A stretch of DNA of 64,000 nucleotides from NCBI RefSeq assembly GCF_036320965.1, contig NC_092249.1:2152614-2216613 (forward strand), read 5' to 3'. This document shows positions 11,692 to 23,750 of this stretch, in pieces; position 1 is the stretch's first letter; every line of letters starts with the position of its first letter. The translations under genes and the position numbers were made by a program. Below the pieces are notes generated by a model, which saw only the letters and a program-made list of their open reading frames with translations, made no database searches and was not told where the DNA came from. Origin of the DNA: Panulirus ornatus. Its lineage: Eukaryota; Arthropoda; Malacostraca; Decapoda; Palinuridae.

Positions 11692-11709
11692 ACACACACA
11701 CACACATAC
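11645..11709. repeat. (CA)n microsatellite, interrupted
   Basis: CA run with scattered TACA interruptions. Confidence 0.95.
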
Positions 11710-12255
11710 AAGCGAGGTCATGACCCCTAAAACCACATCTGGACCCACAACGAATACGGAGCAATACTTAACATCCCGCAATACGTCAACGAATTTAGCG
11801 AAATATAGCAGCATTCCATGTATACGCGGAACAGAAAATGGAAGATGGGTCAAGTAAAATATCTAAAAAAAAGAATATTGTGATCGGGAAGAGGGGTATT
11901 GTGGGTTTATGGATATATCAATGGGTGTCAATAAATTAGTTAATTACTGGGTGTGTAAATAATTAACATAACCTTAAAAGTTGCTATTTATCCGTCTATA
12001 AATACAGACAAGACCGTAACTGTAACGGATGTAAGTACATAAAAGTTTCCCACTGAAATTCAGTCTCCATAATTTTTCAAACTTAAATTCAAGTCACATT
12101 ATGATGACTTACGTCAAGCAACTTGTTGTCTTGCTTTCTCTCAAGTGGTGAAAAGGAATTGTACAGTGGCAGGGCTCGAAGTAAATTCCCCCCGCTCCAC
12201 CCCACACTGTACCTTGCCTCACTCTGTATCTTGTATTACCATCATTCACTGCCTG
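11710..12255. other. AT-rich unique DNA; weak mini-exon candidate only
   Basis: The only gene-like hint is a 27-nt phase-0 minus-strand segment at 12113-12139, between an AG and GTAAGT, encoding RKQDNKLLD. It is too short to call. Confidence 0.4.
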
Positions 12256-12510
12256 ACCCTGTATCTTACATTGCCTCATCTCTTGCTTTAATCTGATCTT
12301 GCATCATCTTATCTCTTGCTTTATCCTATCTTACATTACCTTATCTCTTACCTCACCCTATCTTACACCATCTTATCTCTTGCTTTATCCTATCTTACCC
12401 TACCTTATCTCTTGCTTTATCCTATCTTACACCACCTTATCTCTAGCTTTATCCTATCTTACATCACCTTATCTCTAGCCTCACCCCTATCTTACATGAC
12501 CCTGTACGTT
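12256..12510. repeat. 32-bp minisatellite
   Basis: About seven degenerate units built on CTTATCTCT(T/A)GC and TTTATCCTATCTTAC. Confidence 0.88.
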
Positions 12511-12679
12511 ACATTATCACAAATCTTGCTCACCCTGCGTCACACAGCATCTCGGGACAGAAATACCTTCCCTCCACTAACTCTACAGCGGTCTCAGGAC
12601 GCGTCTCCTCCGTCAGTGGACATAAAAGATCAACATCCTTTCACAATTACATCGAGAAAAAAAAAAAACAGGGAACAAT

Positions 12680-13959
12680 GATTAACCACATCAATATATA
12701 ATAGTATAAAGGGGAGGGGGACAATATCTAAAGGGGTTCTTCCCCCCCCCCACCCACCGAGGAATAAACCTCTTGTTCATCTGAGAATACACCGTTTATT
12801 CCAACCAACACAACAGAGTAAACAAGAAATCTATTCCCGCCTTTTGTTTCTGTACATTTCTACATTCCGTGAGGAAGTGGGGGGGAGGGGGGGGGGGTTA
12901 TAACTACATAGCATTCCATGCAGATACGTGGTGCATAATCTATTGTAGAACACACAGGTGATAGACTTTCATCTATCACTAACAAACATAAATCTAAACA
13001 AAATATCAAATTGTGATTCTAGTGCATTATGTACAGGTCTCGACGTATTACTTAATATGTACAGGAAAAAACAGAACTATTTCATCTACCTTCAAAAAAA
13101 AAATATATATATATATTGATCGTATTTACATTTATAAGCTCGTATATCAAAAATGAGTCTTCAAAACTCGATGCAGAACTGAAGAATTCTTTAAACTGAT
13201 GCAATAAGCCTTTATCAGTGTTAGTTAAATTCTTTTAAAGATATATATATATATATATGTGTGTGCGTGTGTATATATATATATAAATATTGCAAATCCT
13301 CGCTTTCGAAAATTCATTTTCTGTGAGATTTCCTGAAATATAAACTGTGATGATTATCCTTAAACATCTAGAACCAAACGAGAATTTATACCTTACCATT
13401 ACGAAGACTCTGGAGGGGTTTCCACTACAGCACTACTCCTTTTTTTTGTGAAGGATCTAACCCTTTTAATAGAAGAAATAACATCAGGGATTCTTCGATC
13501 TCAAGTCGTCAGTCTGTTCTGTCGTCATGAAATGTCACAATGCCATGCAGACGCCCACACCACCTAGACGCAGCCATACGCATACGAAATGTTTTAAAAG
13601 TTGCATGACAGTATAGTGTTCATGAGATGGGGGTCCAGCCAGTGTCAGACCACCCCACCTCCTATACAAAGCTATTTGGGACGGACAAATGCAATGCTAT
13701 CAAGGAAGTAAATCGGTTCCATCCGTCATACTGGTATCCATCTGTCATGTCCTGTAATTCAGATGTCATTGAATGGTTCCCATATTGAGATAAAGACGTC
13801 AAAGGCGTATTTTAAAAGGCAAGATCATTTAGCGTTAGTTAGGCGGTGGTGGGCCACAAAAACTAAGCGTCTGTGATAGTTAGCTAATCAAAGTAGTTAA
13901 AGATGTAAGTGGTAGTTTGTCCTGTATTCCAATTGGGTCTTGTCTCAATGATGTGTCTT
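12680..13959. other. AT-rich unique DNA with G-runs and short TA tracts
   Basis: Contains G-runs near 12878-12898 and short (AT)n near 13105 and 13240-13285. No coding segment or recognised repeat. Confidence 0.5.
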
Positions 13960-14105
13960 TCATATTCCTCTATCTTACATCATTACAATTCTTGCCTCAC
14001 TCTCTATCTTACATCATCATAATTCTTGCCTCCCTCTCTGTCTTGCATCATCACAATTCTTGCCTCACTCTCCATCTTGCATCACTTCTGTATCTTGCCT
14101 CTGTG
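13960..14105. repeat. 34-bp minisatellite, degenerate
   Basis: About four units built on CATCATCACAATTCTTGCC and TCACTCTCTATCTT. The unit is related in wording to the 12.3-12.5 kb array. Confidence 0.8.
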
Positions 14106-14184
14106 GTAACGTAATCGCGAAGAGAGAGACAGAAGAAGACTTATATATACCCAAGTCACATATCATCCTGTTAGACCTTATACA

Positions 14185-14415
14185 GCTGGACTACACATGA
14201 ACCCACAGGTCATATACACCACAGGTACAAGTCATCCACACAGGTCATGTATACACCAGGACTACAGGTCCTCCACAGGTCATATACAGCAGAGCTAAGG
14301 GTGACCCTCAGTTCAAATACAGGACGGCTACAGGTCATCCACAGGTCAAACACAGCACGGTTGCAGGTCAGTCGTCCACAAGGTCAAATCCACAGGTCTA
14401 CAAGGCATCCACAAG
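14185..14415. repeat. degenerate AGGTCA-rich repeat
   Basis: Irregular repeats of ACAGGTCAT, CCACAGGTCA and similar. It includes AGGTCA-TCCAC-AGGTCA at 14332-14348, a perfect direct repeat with a 5-base spacer. Confidence 0.75.
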
Positions 14416-14497
14416 CCATATTTACCAAGGCTCTTAAAGTCGTCCATGAATCCCAGATACCCAGGATCGTGCCCACCGTGTCACGCGCACCTGCTAC

Positions 14498-14790
14498 AAG
14501 CCGCCCACTTCGGGCGGTATGGTCCCGACGGGGCCGCCCACTTCGGGGGGCTAAGGTCCCGACGGGGCCGCCCACTTCTGGGGGGCTATGGTCCTTATGG
14601 GGCCGCCCACTTCGGGGGGTATGGTCCCGACGGGGCCGCCCACTTCGGGCGCTATGGTCCCGACGGGGCCGCCCACTTCTGGGGGGCTATGGTCCTTATG
14701 GGGCCGCCCACTTCGGGGGAGGGGAGGGGGGGCTATGATCCCGACGGGGCCGCCCACTTCGGGGGAAGGAGGCCTATGGTCCCGACAGGT
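14498..14790. repeat. 33-bp GC-rich minisatellite
   Basis: About eight units with GGGGCCGCCCACTTC and TATGGTCCCGACG or TATGGTCCTTATG. The period is a multiple of three, so all strands show open frames. Confidence 0.93.
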
Positions 14791-15023
14791 TGTCCCCCCC
14801 TGCCCAAGGGGGGGGGGACTCCCAGCCTGGCCAAAACCACCACCACAATCTGAGAAGTTTAATGAGGGGGGAGCGAGGGAGTGGGGGGGAAAAAGATCGC
14901 GCCCCCCCCCCCCTAGTAAATCAAACAGACGCGTGAGGCAAACGGGCGTACTCATCTCACGGTGGGGGGAGGGGGGGGAAGACGAGACCCCCCTCCCCCT
15001 AGTGAGTCAAGGAAGGTACTCAC

Positions 15024-15143
15024 CTCATTGTCATACTCCGTGATCTCCTCCTCTTCATCGGTCGGGAACGCTGGGGTGTGCGGGGGGGAGGAGAGCGGCA
15101 GAGGGGGGATCTCCGAGCCGCTGGAGAGGATCGACCCGGAGTG
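15024..15143 (-). CDS. internal coding exon, acidic Ser/Pro-rich protein (strong candidate)
   Basis: Minus-strand exon of 120 nt, exactly 40 codons, phase 0 at both ends. The acceptor is CCCCTGGCGCAG before position 15143 and the donor is GAG/GTGAGT after 15024. The product begins HSGSILSSGSEIPPLPL and ends PTDEEEEITEYDNE: Ser/Pro-rich then strongly acidic with a tyrosine, like a disordered cytoplasmic region or tail. It crosses a C7 run without losing frame. The next strong exon upstream, 21834-22010, also ends in phase 0, so the two join in frame. I do not recognise the family. Confidence 0.68.
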
Positions 15144-15312
15144 CTGCGCCAGGGGAGATGGAGGGAGGGAGGGAGGGGGTGGTTAGAAAACGGAGGGCGG
15201 TTAGGTTTGCGTTAGTCACTTCCTTTTCGGATCACTAACAGCTACAAGACAAGCTTATATTGTAGGGGGGGGGGGGGGTAGAGTAGCTGAGGCAGCATGT
15301 ACACTCACTTCT

Positions 15313-15320
<8 letters not shown>

Positions 15321-15407
<87 letters not shown>
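15321..15407. repeat. (GA)n microsatellite
   Basis: Perfect GA run of about 87 bp, inside the putative 6.7-kb intron between two exons. Confidence 0.97.
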
Positions 15408-15410
<3 letters not shown>

Positions 15411-15499
15411 AACTGACAAGAGGGCGATACACGAGTAAATACAAGAACAAAAAAAAAATAATCAGTTCAGAATCAATCGAATCATTCATTAATCATTCA

Positions 15500-17090
15500 T
15501 TAATTCATGTAAATAATCACAGAAATAAACCAATGACGGTGACCCTTTCTTCCCCCCCCCCCCCTCCCTCCCTCTACCTTATCCCTGAGTGTGATCTCCC
15601 TTGACGCTGACCTATGACCCCTTCCGACCTACAAACTTACACCATCCAGGACGGCAGAGGTCACCATCGCTACACCAAAACACATCACAGCTGACATCCG
15701 TGTGACAACAATGGACTTAAAAGTGATACATAAATGACAGACAGACGAACAGAAGGCTACATCAGACGCCCACTCAGTCACGCAACTGGTATGAAAAAAA
15801 AAGTGAGGGAAAATAGCAACACCAACACATAATACGATACACAACTTCACCAAGCAAACATACGAAGTTGTCCACACTTACGCAATGTAAAAGATGCTAT
15901 CACACTCTCTATACCCACACTATCCTTTCAACAACCCACAAGCCACAACCATGGAGCGATCTATCCTCACACGGTCCTTTCCCATCATCCATGCTAACTT
16001 CACAACAACCGTTGATCTTCATCTTCACAGTCTACAATTCATGGGACTTCCATCACCACAACCTCATCATTCCATCACCACACCACAGAGCCATCAGTCT
16101 TCCATCACCGTAACCTCCTCCACAACCATGACCCCACAAACTCCTCCACAACCCTCTAAGTCCTCTCGATTCAAAATTCAACCAATTCTCAGCTTCTAAC
16201 CCCTCCTTAAACCACACTAAGACATCCAACACAACACATACAACCCCTAATACAATCCCAAAACAAGCCCTCATCTTAGAACACCACAACTTTAACAACC
16301 TTCCAGTCAGCTCCCAAGAGAATATAATGATAAAGTCACATATAAAACCGCAACTTTATCTTTCCAAACAGGTATTTTAAAGCAGAGAGAATCTTTACCC
16401 GTTCGAACACCCCAGAGATCACAAGATTATTTAACAAAGATCATTTCCTATTGCATAGTTTACGCTCAGATGCTTAAAAAAATAAAACTAAAAACTAAAT
16501 ATGAAACCAATTCTACGCCTGGACAATTTTCTAAGTGGGAGCAACGACAGAAGAGCCACTTTTAAGACTTTATAAGTGACAGTCAGACACAAGCGGATCT
16601 TTACCCTTCAAGACGATGTTAAAAAAGAACACATCCATTAACTAATGCGTTATCTCAGAAGAACACTAGGCCACGGATGTTCTCGTCCTGTGTTATCGTG
16701 CCTTTATTTTCCAAGATGTCTTGTGTTTAACGCGTCGACGCAGGACGCGGGTATTAACCACTTGTCTTTGATGTCTGTTCTTATTGACACGGTGGGGATG
16801 ACGTAAAGGAAAGGGGGGGGGGGGGAAGAACAACGGAGGAATGGCGTAGACTCCCCCCTCTTCCCCTCATTCACCTGTTGTAATGGCGTCTCTGTAACGG
16901 GTACGTGAGAAAAACGATCGCCCGCCCGTTGAACAGACAGCTATCCAACAGACATAAACCAGACACCTGTTAACGCGCTACAATAGACACTCGTCAAATA
17001 GATACCTTTTTCTTAACTGACAGCGCTGTGGCATCAGTGCCTCTCAAGTTTCATTCCTTTGCCCCAGTTAGATATCTTTACTTCCTGGCT
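15500..17090. other. putative intron, unique DNA
   Basis: No supported gene. A CATCACCACAACC-type low-complexity stretch lies near 16020-16150. A minus-strand hydrophobic segment at 15637-15711 has weak splice signals and was not called. Confidence 0.45.

Positions 17091-17091
<1 letters not shown>

Positions 17092-17127
<36 letters not shown>
17092..17127. repeat. (CA)n microsatellite
   Basis: Perfect CA run. Confidence 0.96.
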
Positions 17128-17129
<2 letters not shown>

Positions 17130-17199
17130 GTTTCTGACCCCCACACACGTCTGCCCTGTCTTCCTAAGCAAATATATTTCGTCGTAACGACTTGAAAGT

Positions 17200-17202
<3 letters not shown>

Positions 17203-17281
<79 letters not shown>
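17203..17281. repeat. (TC)n microsatellite
   Basis: Perfect TC run of about 79 bp. Confidence 0.97.
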
Positions 17282-17284
<3 letters not shown>

Positions 17285-17949
17285 ACACCTCCCTATCCCC
17301 CAAGCGAATCCCTCTACCTAACCACCAACAAAAGACAACAGAGTTTCCCTTAGAAATCCAAACGCTTGACGAAGACATAAGTAACAATCATAACCACCTT
17401 CAGTCATCTAATATACTAGAATATGCCAATGATTTACATAATCTCCCATTATGCAAAAACTCACAATCCGTTAATACAGCAAAATACGACACAGGAACGA
17501 ATATCTAACCATAAATACAAAAACAAATACTACCACACTAGCTCACAAAACCTGGCGGCTAAAATACCGTTTTCTCTCTCCAAAAAGAATGTCTCTAGAA
17601 AACGGGAAGGAACGCGCGACTTACAATTGTAGGGATAACACGTGTATTCTATTTACTATCAACTATATACAATATAAGTATCTACTCCGGGGAAAAAATA
17701 CGGATACCTCGGCTTCTGTAATCAATATGAAAATTCACTATTACTAAATACTATCCAAAACTCGAATCAGTGTTAAATAAAGGAAATATAAAGAAAATAA
17801 TAACACGAATGAGTTTGTTTTGGTTCTGGACAAATGAAATGTCGACACCTATTAATCTCAATTTTCTATTCTCTGGACACGTAAGTGCTGTTAATGCATT
17901 GCGTCTATCAATGAATACTTAACCTATCTTATCTTTGATAAATTAGTAA

Positions 17950-18420
17950 CTTATCTTTTCAAGTAAACCAGTTAGCTATATCCAGGTGGATAAAGCAAGG
18001 AGCTATCTATACTTGGAGTGTTCTATCTCTACTTGGATATATTACTAGAGTTCTCTTTACCTGGAGCTGTCAGTGAACTAACTTTACTTAGATAAACTAC
18101 TGAGCTATCTTTACTTGGATGAAATTGCGAGCTCAAGGCATTATTACTTTGATAAATCAAAGATATTTTTACTATCTTGACTAAGTTGAATGAATCAATG
18201 AAGCCTCTGTATTTAGACAAACAATTAATTCATATATTAGTACAATAACCTAATTACTTATCTTCAGTTTGACAAGGAAGATAGCTGACGAACACGAAGA
18301 GCAACGCTGCAAACATTAGAGCTATCTCTACCACAATAAACCAGTGAGTTATCTCTACGAGCGAGCTATCTCTAAAAGGATAAAAAAGTGAGCTATCTTC
18401 ACTCGACACACAACAATCTT
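17950..18420. repeat. highly degenerate repeat
   Basis: Recurring phrases GAGCTATCT, TTACTTGGATAAA and related forms spaced about 25-50 bp apart suggest an old tandem array. Confidence 0.6.
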
Positions 18421-18439
18421 TCCCAGAGATAATCCTACA

Positions 18440-18725
18440 ACACTCTTGTTGTCACTACAACACCCTTGTTGTCACTACAACACCCTTGTTGTCACCTACA
18501 ACACCCTTGTTGTCACTACAACACCCTTGTTGTCACTACAACACCCTTGTTGTCACCTACAACACCCTTGTTGTCACCCACAACACCCTTGTTGTCACCC
18601 ACAACACCCTTGTTGTCACCCACAACACCCTTGTTGTCACCCACAACACCCTTGTTGTCACCCACAACACCCTTGTTGTCACTACAACACCCTTGTTGTC
18701 ACTACAACACCCTTGTTGTCACCTA
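18440..18725. repeat. 20-21-bp minisatellite of small hairpins
   Basis: About 14 units of ACAACACCCTTGTTGTCAC plus T or CC. Each unit contains ACAAC/GTTGT as a 5-bp stem with a 6-base loop. The unit shares ACAACACCCTTG with the 25-bp array at 54713-54868. Confidence 0.95.
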
Positions 18726-19285
18726 TAACACACACCGCTACTCTGTTCCCGTAATGGGACAAGAATCCTCCCAAATCCCACTAAATCCGGATTTCCATCG
18801 ACTAAAATCCCTCCAAATCACAATAAACCAATCCTACCGCCTCTCGCTGGATAATTAAGATCCAAACCCCTAGTCTGTGCCCCGGGAACACTATGTTGAG
18901 CGTCTTTGTGAGACTTAATCGTATTACCCCTAGCATCATCGCCTGTACCTGGCTTCTCGTTTTCTATGATTTACTACTTAATGTCCCAGAGTCTTTACTG
19001 AGACGTACAATAAATAAACTCATGTATGGATAAACTACAGTAACTTCTGTCGAGTATATTGTGTTTCTCGTCGGTCTCATTATCTATTTTCTAGTATTTA
19101 CGAATCAAGTTGTATTGATCATCTAAGCTCCTCATCTAATCTTTTTTTGTTTCATCGAATCTCCTTGTATTTCTCTACTGTCTCAATGTATCTTTATCAT
19201 CGGAGTGATGATAAAAATATCTCATTGCATCTTTCAATTAATCTCACTGTGACTTTCATCAACTCACTTTATCTTTCTTACTATC

Positions 19286-19286
<1 letters not shown>
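18726..19286. other. unique DNA, nothing recognised
   Basis: Short phrases such as CTCATT, TCTTTATC recur loosely, but no defined repeat or gene is seen. Confidence 0.5.

Positions 19287-19365
<79 letters not shown>
19287..19365. repeat. (GA)n microsatellite
   Basis: Perfect GA run. Confidence 0.97.
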
Positions 19366-19367
<2 letters not shown>

Positions 19368-19688
19368 CACCTTTTTCAATGGCTAATCTAAAAGAATTTT
19401 CCCCTTAAATAGAACTGTACTACTGTACCATCTGTTATAAGCATTACAGCCAACAACAACAAAAAAATATATATATATACACAATACGTCAATAATGTAT
19501 ATAAAAAAAAAAAAACAGGGTTGTGGCTCTAATAACTCTCGTCTCCTTATCTTATATATTTGGAGGCACTCCAATATAAACATGGGGGGGGGGGGGGACC
19601 ATTCTCAGGCAGGGTGTCCAGACCCAATATTGACACACACTTTTCATCCAGAGAGGGGAAAACCACACCCCAATCTGGCCAGCCCTCA

Positions 19689-19689
<1 letters not shown>

Positions 19690-19725
<36 letters not shown>
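19690..19725. repeat. (CA)n microsatellite
   Basis: Perfect CA run. Confidence 0.96.
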
Positions 19726-19726
<1 letters not shown>

Positions 19727-21439
19727 TCCTTGTGTTCATTCTTCACTCTTCTAGTCAATGGGGATATAAAAATCACACGTAATGAACATTCGGTTCATTC
19801 ACATTCTTCATTCATCACAGATACTATTACTGTCCTCCGGCATATAACCTCGTCATAGACCATCAGGTCTTCTGTTACCTGGCTGGCCCATGTAATACAA
19901 TACCATCCCGTCTCTCTCTAAATAAACTATGACTGAAAGATATTATTCCTGTCCTCCAGCAAATACAATTCTGGTTTCCTGTGGAGTACATAATCTTCTC
20001 ACATATTGTCCAAGATGTCCCCAGCATCAAGACACAAGCCAAAGGATTTTCATCTGATAATCTTAATTAAATCTTCCCATCTGAAATACACTGGAAGATC
20101 GTCATCTCATTATGATTAATGTAATTTCTTTTCTGTGGATTTTGATCACAATTATCGTTATCATTATTTGTACTGCCAAACCCCAGGATCCCTTTCTATA
20201 GGTCCCCTGCAATTTCGAGGCTGCACTCCACGCAGGAGCAGGGGAATGATGGAGTCCTTTGGAGCGAGACGTCATAAAATATCTAAAATAAATGCAAAGA
20301 ACATCAAGCCAGTTGAACCCATTCCAATATCATTTTTAGATAAAAATGATCGTACGTATTTGAGCACAAAGACCCTTGTTTGTCCTTTTCAAAAACTATG
20401 TACAATTTCCATTAGTGACCACATGAATGCGCAACGAGGAACAATGACCTTTAATTACCATTTTTCACTCGTTGTTAATGACTTCTAATTGTGCTTTTTA
20501 ACCCCCTCTCTAGGTCGAACTATAATCGTCACTTCACACACGAGAGAAAATCAATATGAAAACAACAGCGTTGATACACACAGCGCCTCCAAACACTACT
20601 TTTGCTAAAAGGAAAAAACTCACACTGGCTCACCCTTATTTGAGTGCCACGACCCTACGTTATATGGCACTGGTCTGGCACCGCTTTCTTGGCATGGTTC
20701 CTCTAACCACTGGTGCCCCTTAACCATGCCCCACACTCGGCCCTCATGCCAGTGGGACTTCAACCCATTACAACCATTTCTCGAGGTCATATTTTCCCTC
20801 ATACTGACCCCCTTACATCAGTGCTCTGTCCTGACGCTTGTCCTCCAACAACCCACTCCACACGGGTCTGGTCTTTGACCCGCCCCCCAGCTGGCACACT
20901 ACTCTCCCTTTGGCACTGTTCTCACCCTTGGCAGTGACCCCTTATGGCCCTTCCCTGGCAGAAGCCCTAACAGGAATGATTTCTCTGGCTTGATAACCTC
21001 TCTGGTTTCAGGAACCATTTCCTACTTCGACTGAAGTTGAAGGATTTTCAACTGTTTTCAACACATGGAGGAAAGAGAGAGGCTGTTCAATTGGCCAATT
21101 TGAACTCATCTGATGCCATTAGAGGCTGAACAACACGTGTGCTCGACTACGAGAGATGGAAACATAGTGCATGGTGGTCAACAACCCTCCACTCACCCAC
21201 CAATCATGTCTTAACAATTCTTCTCACCCACCAAGCTCCATATCAGCCATATACCATCCGTCATCCAAGGCTTTTCATCCACCACTGGACACTCCATATC
21301 CATCCACCACTTTACCAAAACATTCACCCTCTTCTCATCCACTGCTAAACGTACTCCACCATTTTCATCCACCACTCACCGCCTCTCATTCACCACTAGA
21401 CATACTTCGCCTCCTTTCATCCACACCTGGATGAGTTCG
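19726..21439. other. putative intron, unique DNA
   Basis: Includes open frames (for example 20135-20488 plus) without family features or good splice sites. Degenerate TGGCAC/CCCTT-rich repeats are faint at 20630-20940. No supported gene. Confidence 0.45.
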
Positions 21440-21827
21440 AGCACCACACACACTCATCACTCATCCACCACCGTCACACACCACCATCGCCCTCATCCAC
21501 CCCTCATCCATCACTCATTAATCATTCATCATCATCCACCCCTCATCCATGAATCATCCACCACTCAACAATCATTCATCCATCAATCATCCACCCCTCA
21601 TCCATCATTCATCCATCAATCATCCACCCTCATCCATCAATCATCCACCCCTCATCCGTCCATCAATCATCCACCACTCATCATTCATCCATGAATCATC
21701 CACCACTCATCCATTCCTCATCCATCACTCATCAATCGTTCATCCATTAATCATCCACCCCTCATCCATCATTCATCCACCACATCCATCAATCATCCAC
21801 CCCTCATCCATCCATCCATCATCCACC
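21440..21827. repeat. CATC-rich degenerate minisatellite
   Basis: Irregular units of CATCCATCAATCATCCACC and CCTCATCCA. It ends only a few bases beyond the donor of the exon at 21834-22010. Confidence 0.9.
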
Positions 21828-21833
21828 ACTCAC

Positions 21834-22010
21834 CCTGTGTCCCCGGTACATCTGATCATCCGAGATGTCAATATCCTCCTCCTCTTCGTCGAACAGGTCA
21901 TCCGCCTCGACGTAGTTGAGTCGGTCGTCGTCCAGTGATCTGTCCAGGAGCTGGCTGTCGTGCACCTCGCTGTCCCCAGGCGAGCCCAGCTCTCCCAGGA
22001 TGGCGTCCAA
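21834..22010 (-). CDS. internal coding exon, acidic protein (best host exon in the window)
   Basis: Minus-strand exon of 177 nt, exactly 59 codons, phase 0 at both ends. The acceptor is TGTTTTGCAG before 22010 and the donor AGG/GTGAGT after 21834. The product starts LDAILGELGSPGDSEVHD, continues with a D/L-rich stretch and the acidic block DDLFDEEEEDIDISDD, and ends QMYRGHR. It is hydrophilic and probably disordered, with no catalytic motif visible. Complexity and codon character contrast sharply with the CATC repeat on one side and (TAA)n on the other. It joins in frame to 15024-15143 downstream and to 43133-43189 upstream, giving RRSL-LDAILGELG at the upstream junction. Family not recognised. 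Confidence 0.75.
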
Positions 22011-22062
22011 CTGCAAAACATGAACCTCGTCTCAGGCGAACGAAGGAAAATCGATCCATTTA

Positions 22063-22064
22063 CA

Positions 22065-22113
<49 letters not shown>

Positions 22114-22133
22114 TAATAATAATAATAATAATG

Positions 22134-22179
<46 letters not shown>

Positions 22180-22193
22180 TAATAATAATAAAA
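22063..22193. repeat. (TAA)n microsatellite
   Basis: Trinucleotide run of about 130 bp with three TGA-type interruptions. Confidence 0.97.
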
Positions 22194-22336
22194 TAGTTAA
22201 ATCAGCGCTTACATAAAATAGGTAAATTAGGTAAATCAGCGCTCCAACTGTTACTATACTGTAAAATATATAATATATAAATGTTGGGGGATAAATATAA
22301 GAGGACAGATGAGGGGAAATAAGAAAAGAATGGGAA

Positions 22337-22342
<6 letters not shown>

Positions 22343-22414
<72 letters not shown>
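22343..22414. repeat. (GA)n microsatellite
   Basis: Perfect GA run. Confidence 0.97.
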
Positions 22415-22415
<1 letters not shown>

Positions 22416-22557
22416 CTACCGAACTCCAGAGAGTTTGGTAAAGAACTCACGCAGGGCTAGCACGTAGCGCTCACCGCATTTCTTATTTGATGAGCGCTAC
22501 TAATGCTATCCTTCTGTGATATCACACAAGAAGAAGAGTTTAATAATAACAGTATGA

Positions 22558-22581
22558 TACTACTACTACTACTACTACTAC

Positions 22582-22616
<35 letters not shown>

Positions 22617-22617
22617 G
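22558..22617. repeat. (ACT)n-(AAT)n compound microsatellite
   Basis: About eight ACT units pass directly into about eleven AAT units. Confidence 0.95.
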
Positions 22618-22642
22618 TTTATGAAATTTACAGTAACCATCG

Positions 22643-22644
<2 letters not shown>

Positions 22645-22682
<38 letters not shown>
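22645..22682. repeat. (GT)n microsatellite
   Basis: Perfect GT run. Confidence 0.96.
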
Positions 22683-22685
<3 letters not shown>

Positions 22686-23750
22686 AAAACACGGAAAAAA
22701 CATCAATATCGCATCAAGACAGAAACATATTTCTCAAGAGGTCATTTAGAAGACTTTGGAGGGAGATGGAGAAAAAACTGCTCCATGGACAACTACATTG
22801 CAGAACATTCTTTTTTTTTTTTTTTTTTTTTGGCCCTGGTGAACGCGTACGCTGGTGGACCTGCTCTGACATCTTTCAATAATTTTTTGCAATAATTTTG
22901 TGGGAGTTGTTGCCTCAAGGGAGCATCAATATAGGAGAGATGTAGTACAGGAGGGGAAACACCGTGTAGGGCAATGTGTCGTAAGATCTACGACGCACCA
23001 AGAGCTTTCTTGCACCACCACCGTCTCCTTACGACCATGTACGTCGTACTTCACGTCGTACTCGACAAGTACTTCAGTCGTACTTGACGTCTCTAACGAC
23101 AAGTCGTTATGGTACCCTAAAGACACGTAAAGACCTTGAACCACTTGTGGTTACGACCTCTAACGACTTGTGGATGGGAGCTAGAACAAAATGTTGTTAT
23201 AACATGTAACAACCTATATTTACAACAGAGCTAATTTCATGGGTTGTGATCCTTCAGTATAATACATGATAAGGATGCACTCGCTTAAACTGGGCTCGCC
23301 CTTGTTCGATGCCCAAGACCTTCGTACTCCAAGAGGTCAAAGGTCAGCTCAATTAAGGCGGTCTTGTTCCAAGAGATGACGTGATATCAATGACGTAACT
23401 ACGTGGTTTACAAATCTTCCCATACATCATATATTCCATGATTTCTTCATGGTCCACGCAACTCCTCGCATATCATCATATCTGTTTCCATTTCAAATAT
23501 TCCTCGTATATTCTAAGAGAAGAGTCAGCTCTTTAGCCATCCTTTCAGCTGTCTCCCTCACGTCTCTCGTGTTAACATCTCACACAAACACCCACCCATA
23601 CCATCCACCCATCTCCCATTTCTCTACGTTCATCATCCATTCCCCTTTATCTCCCTTTCGCCCCTCTGTAGCAACACCTGCACTATTTCCTTTCACGACA
23701 GTTTTCAAATCCCCCACCCTCGCAGACACCCCCACTACATATAGCGCCCC
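22683..23750. other. unique DNA with a T-run and a CGTAC-rich patch
   Basis: A T22 run at 22810-22831. At 22980-23110 there is a patch rich in GTCGTAC and ACGAC words, possibly a decayed relative of the 21-bp family, but no clear period. No gene. Confidence 0.4.

Noticed and set aside
11056..11853. Poly-Glu, poly-Pro and poly-Leu/Ser frames
   Set aside because: Produced by the GGA-rich trinucleotide array; all frames open on both strands.
15637..15711. Minus-strand 25-codon hydrophobic segment before GTAAGT
   Set aside because: Acceptor is weak, and a hydrophobic exon would sit oddly between two acidic ones.
20135..20488. 117-codon plus-strand frame
   Set aside because: No family features, no convincing start or splice context.
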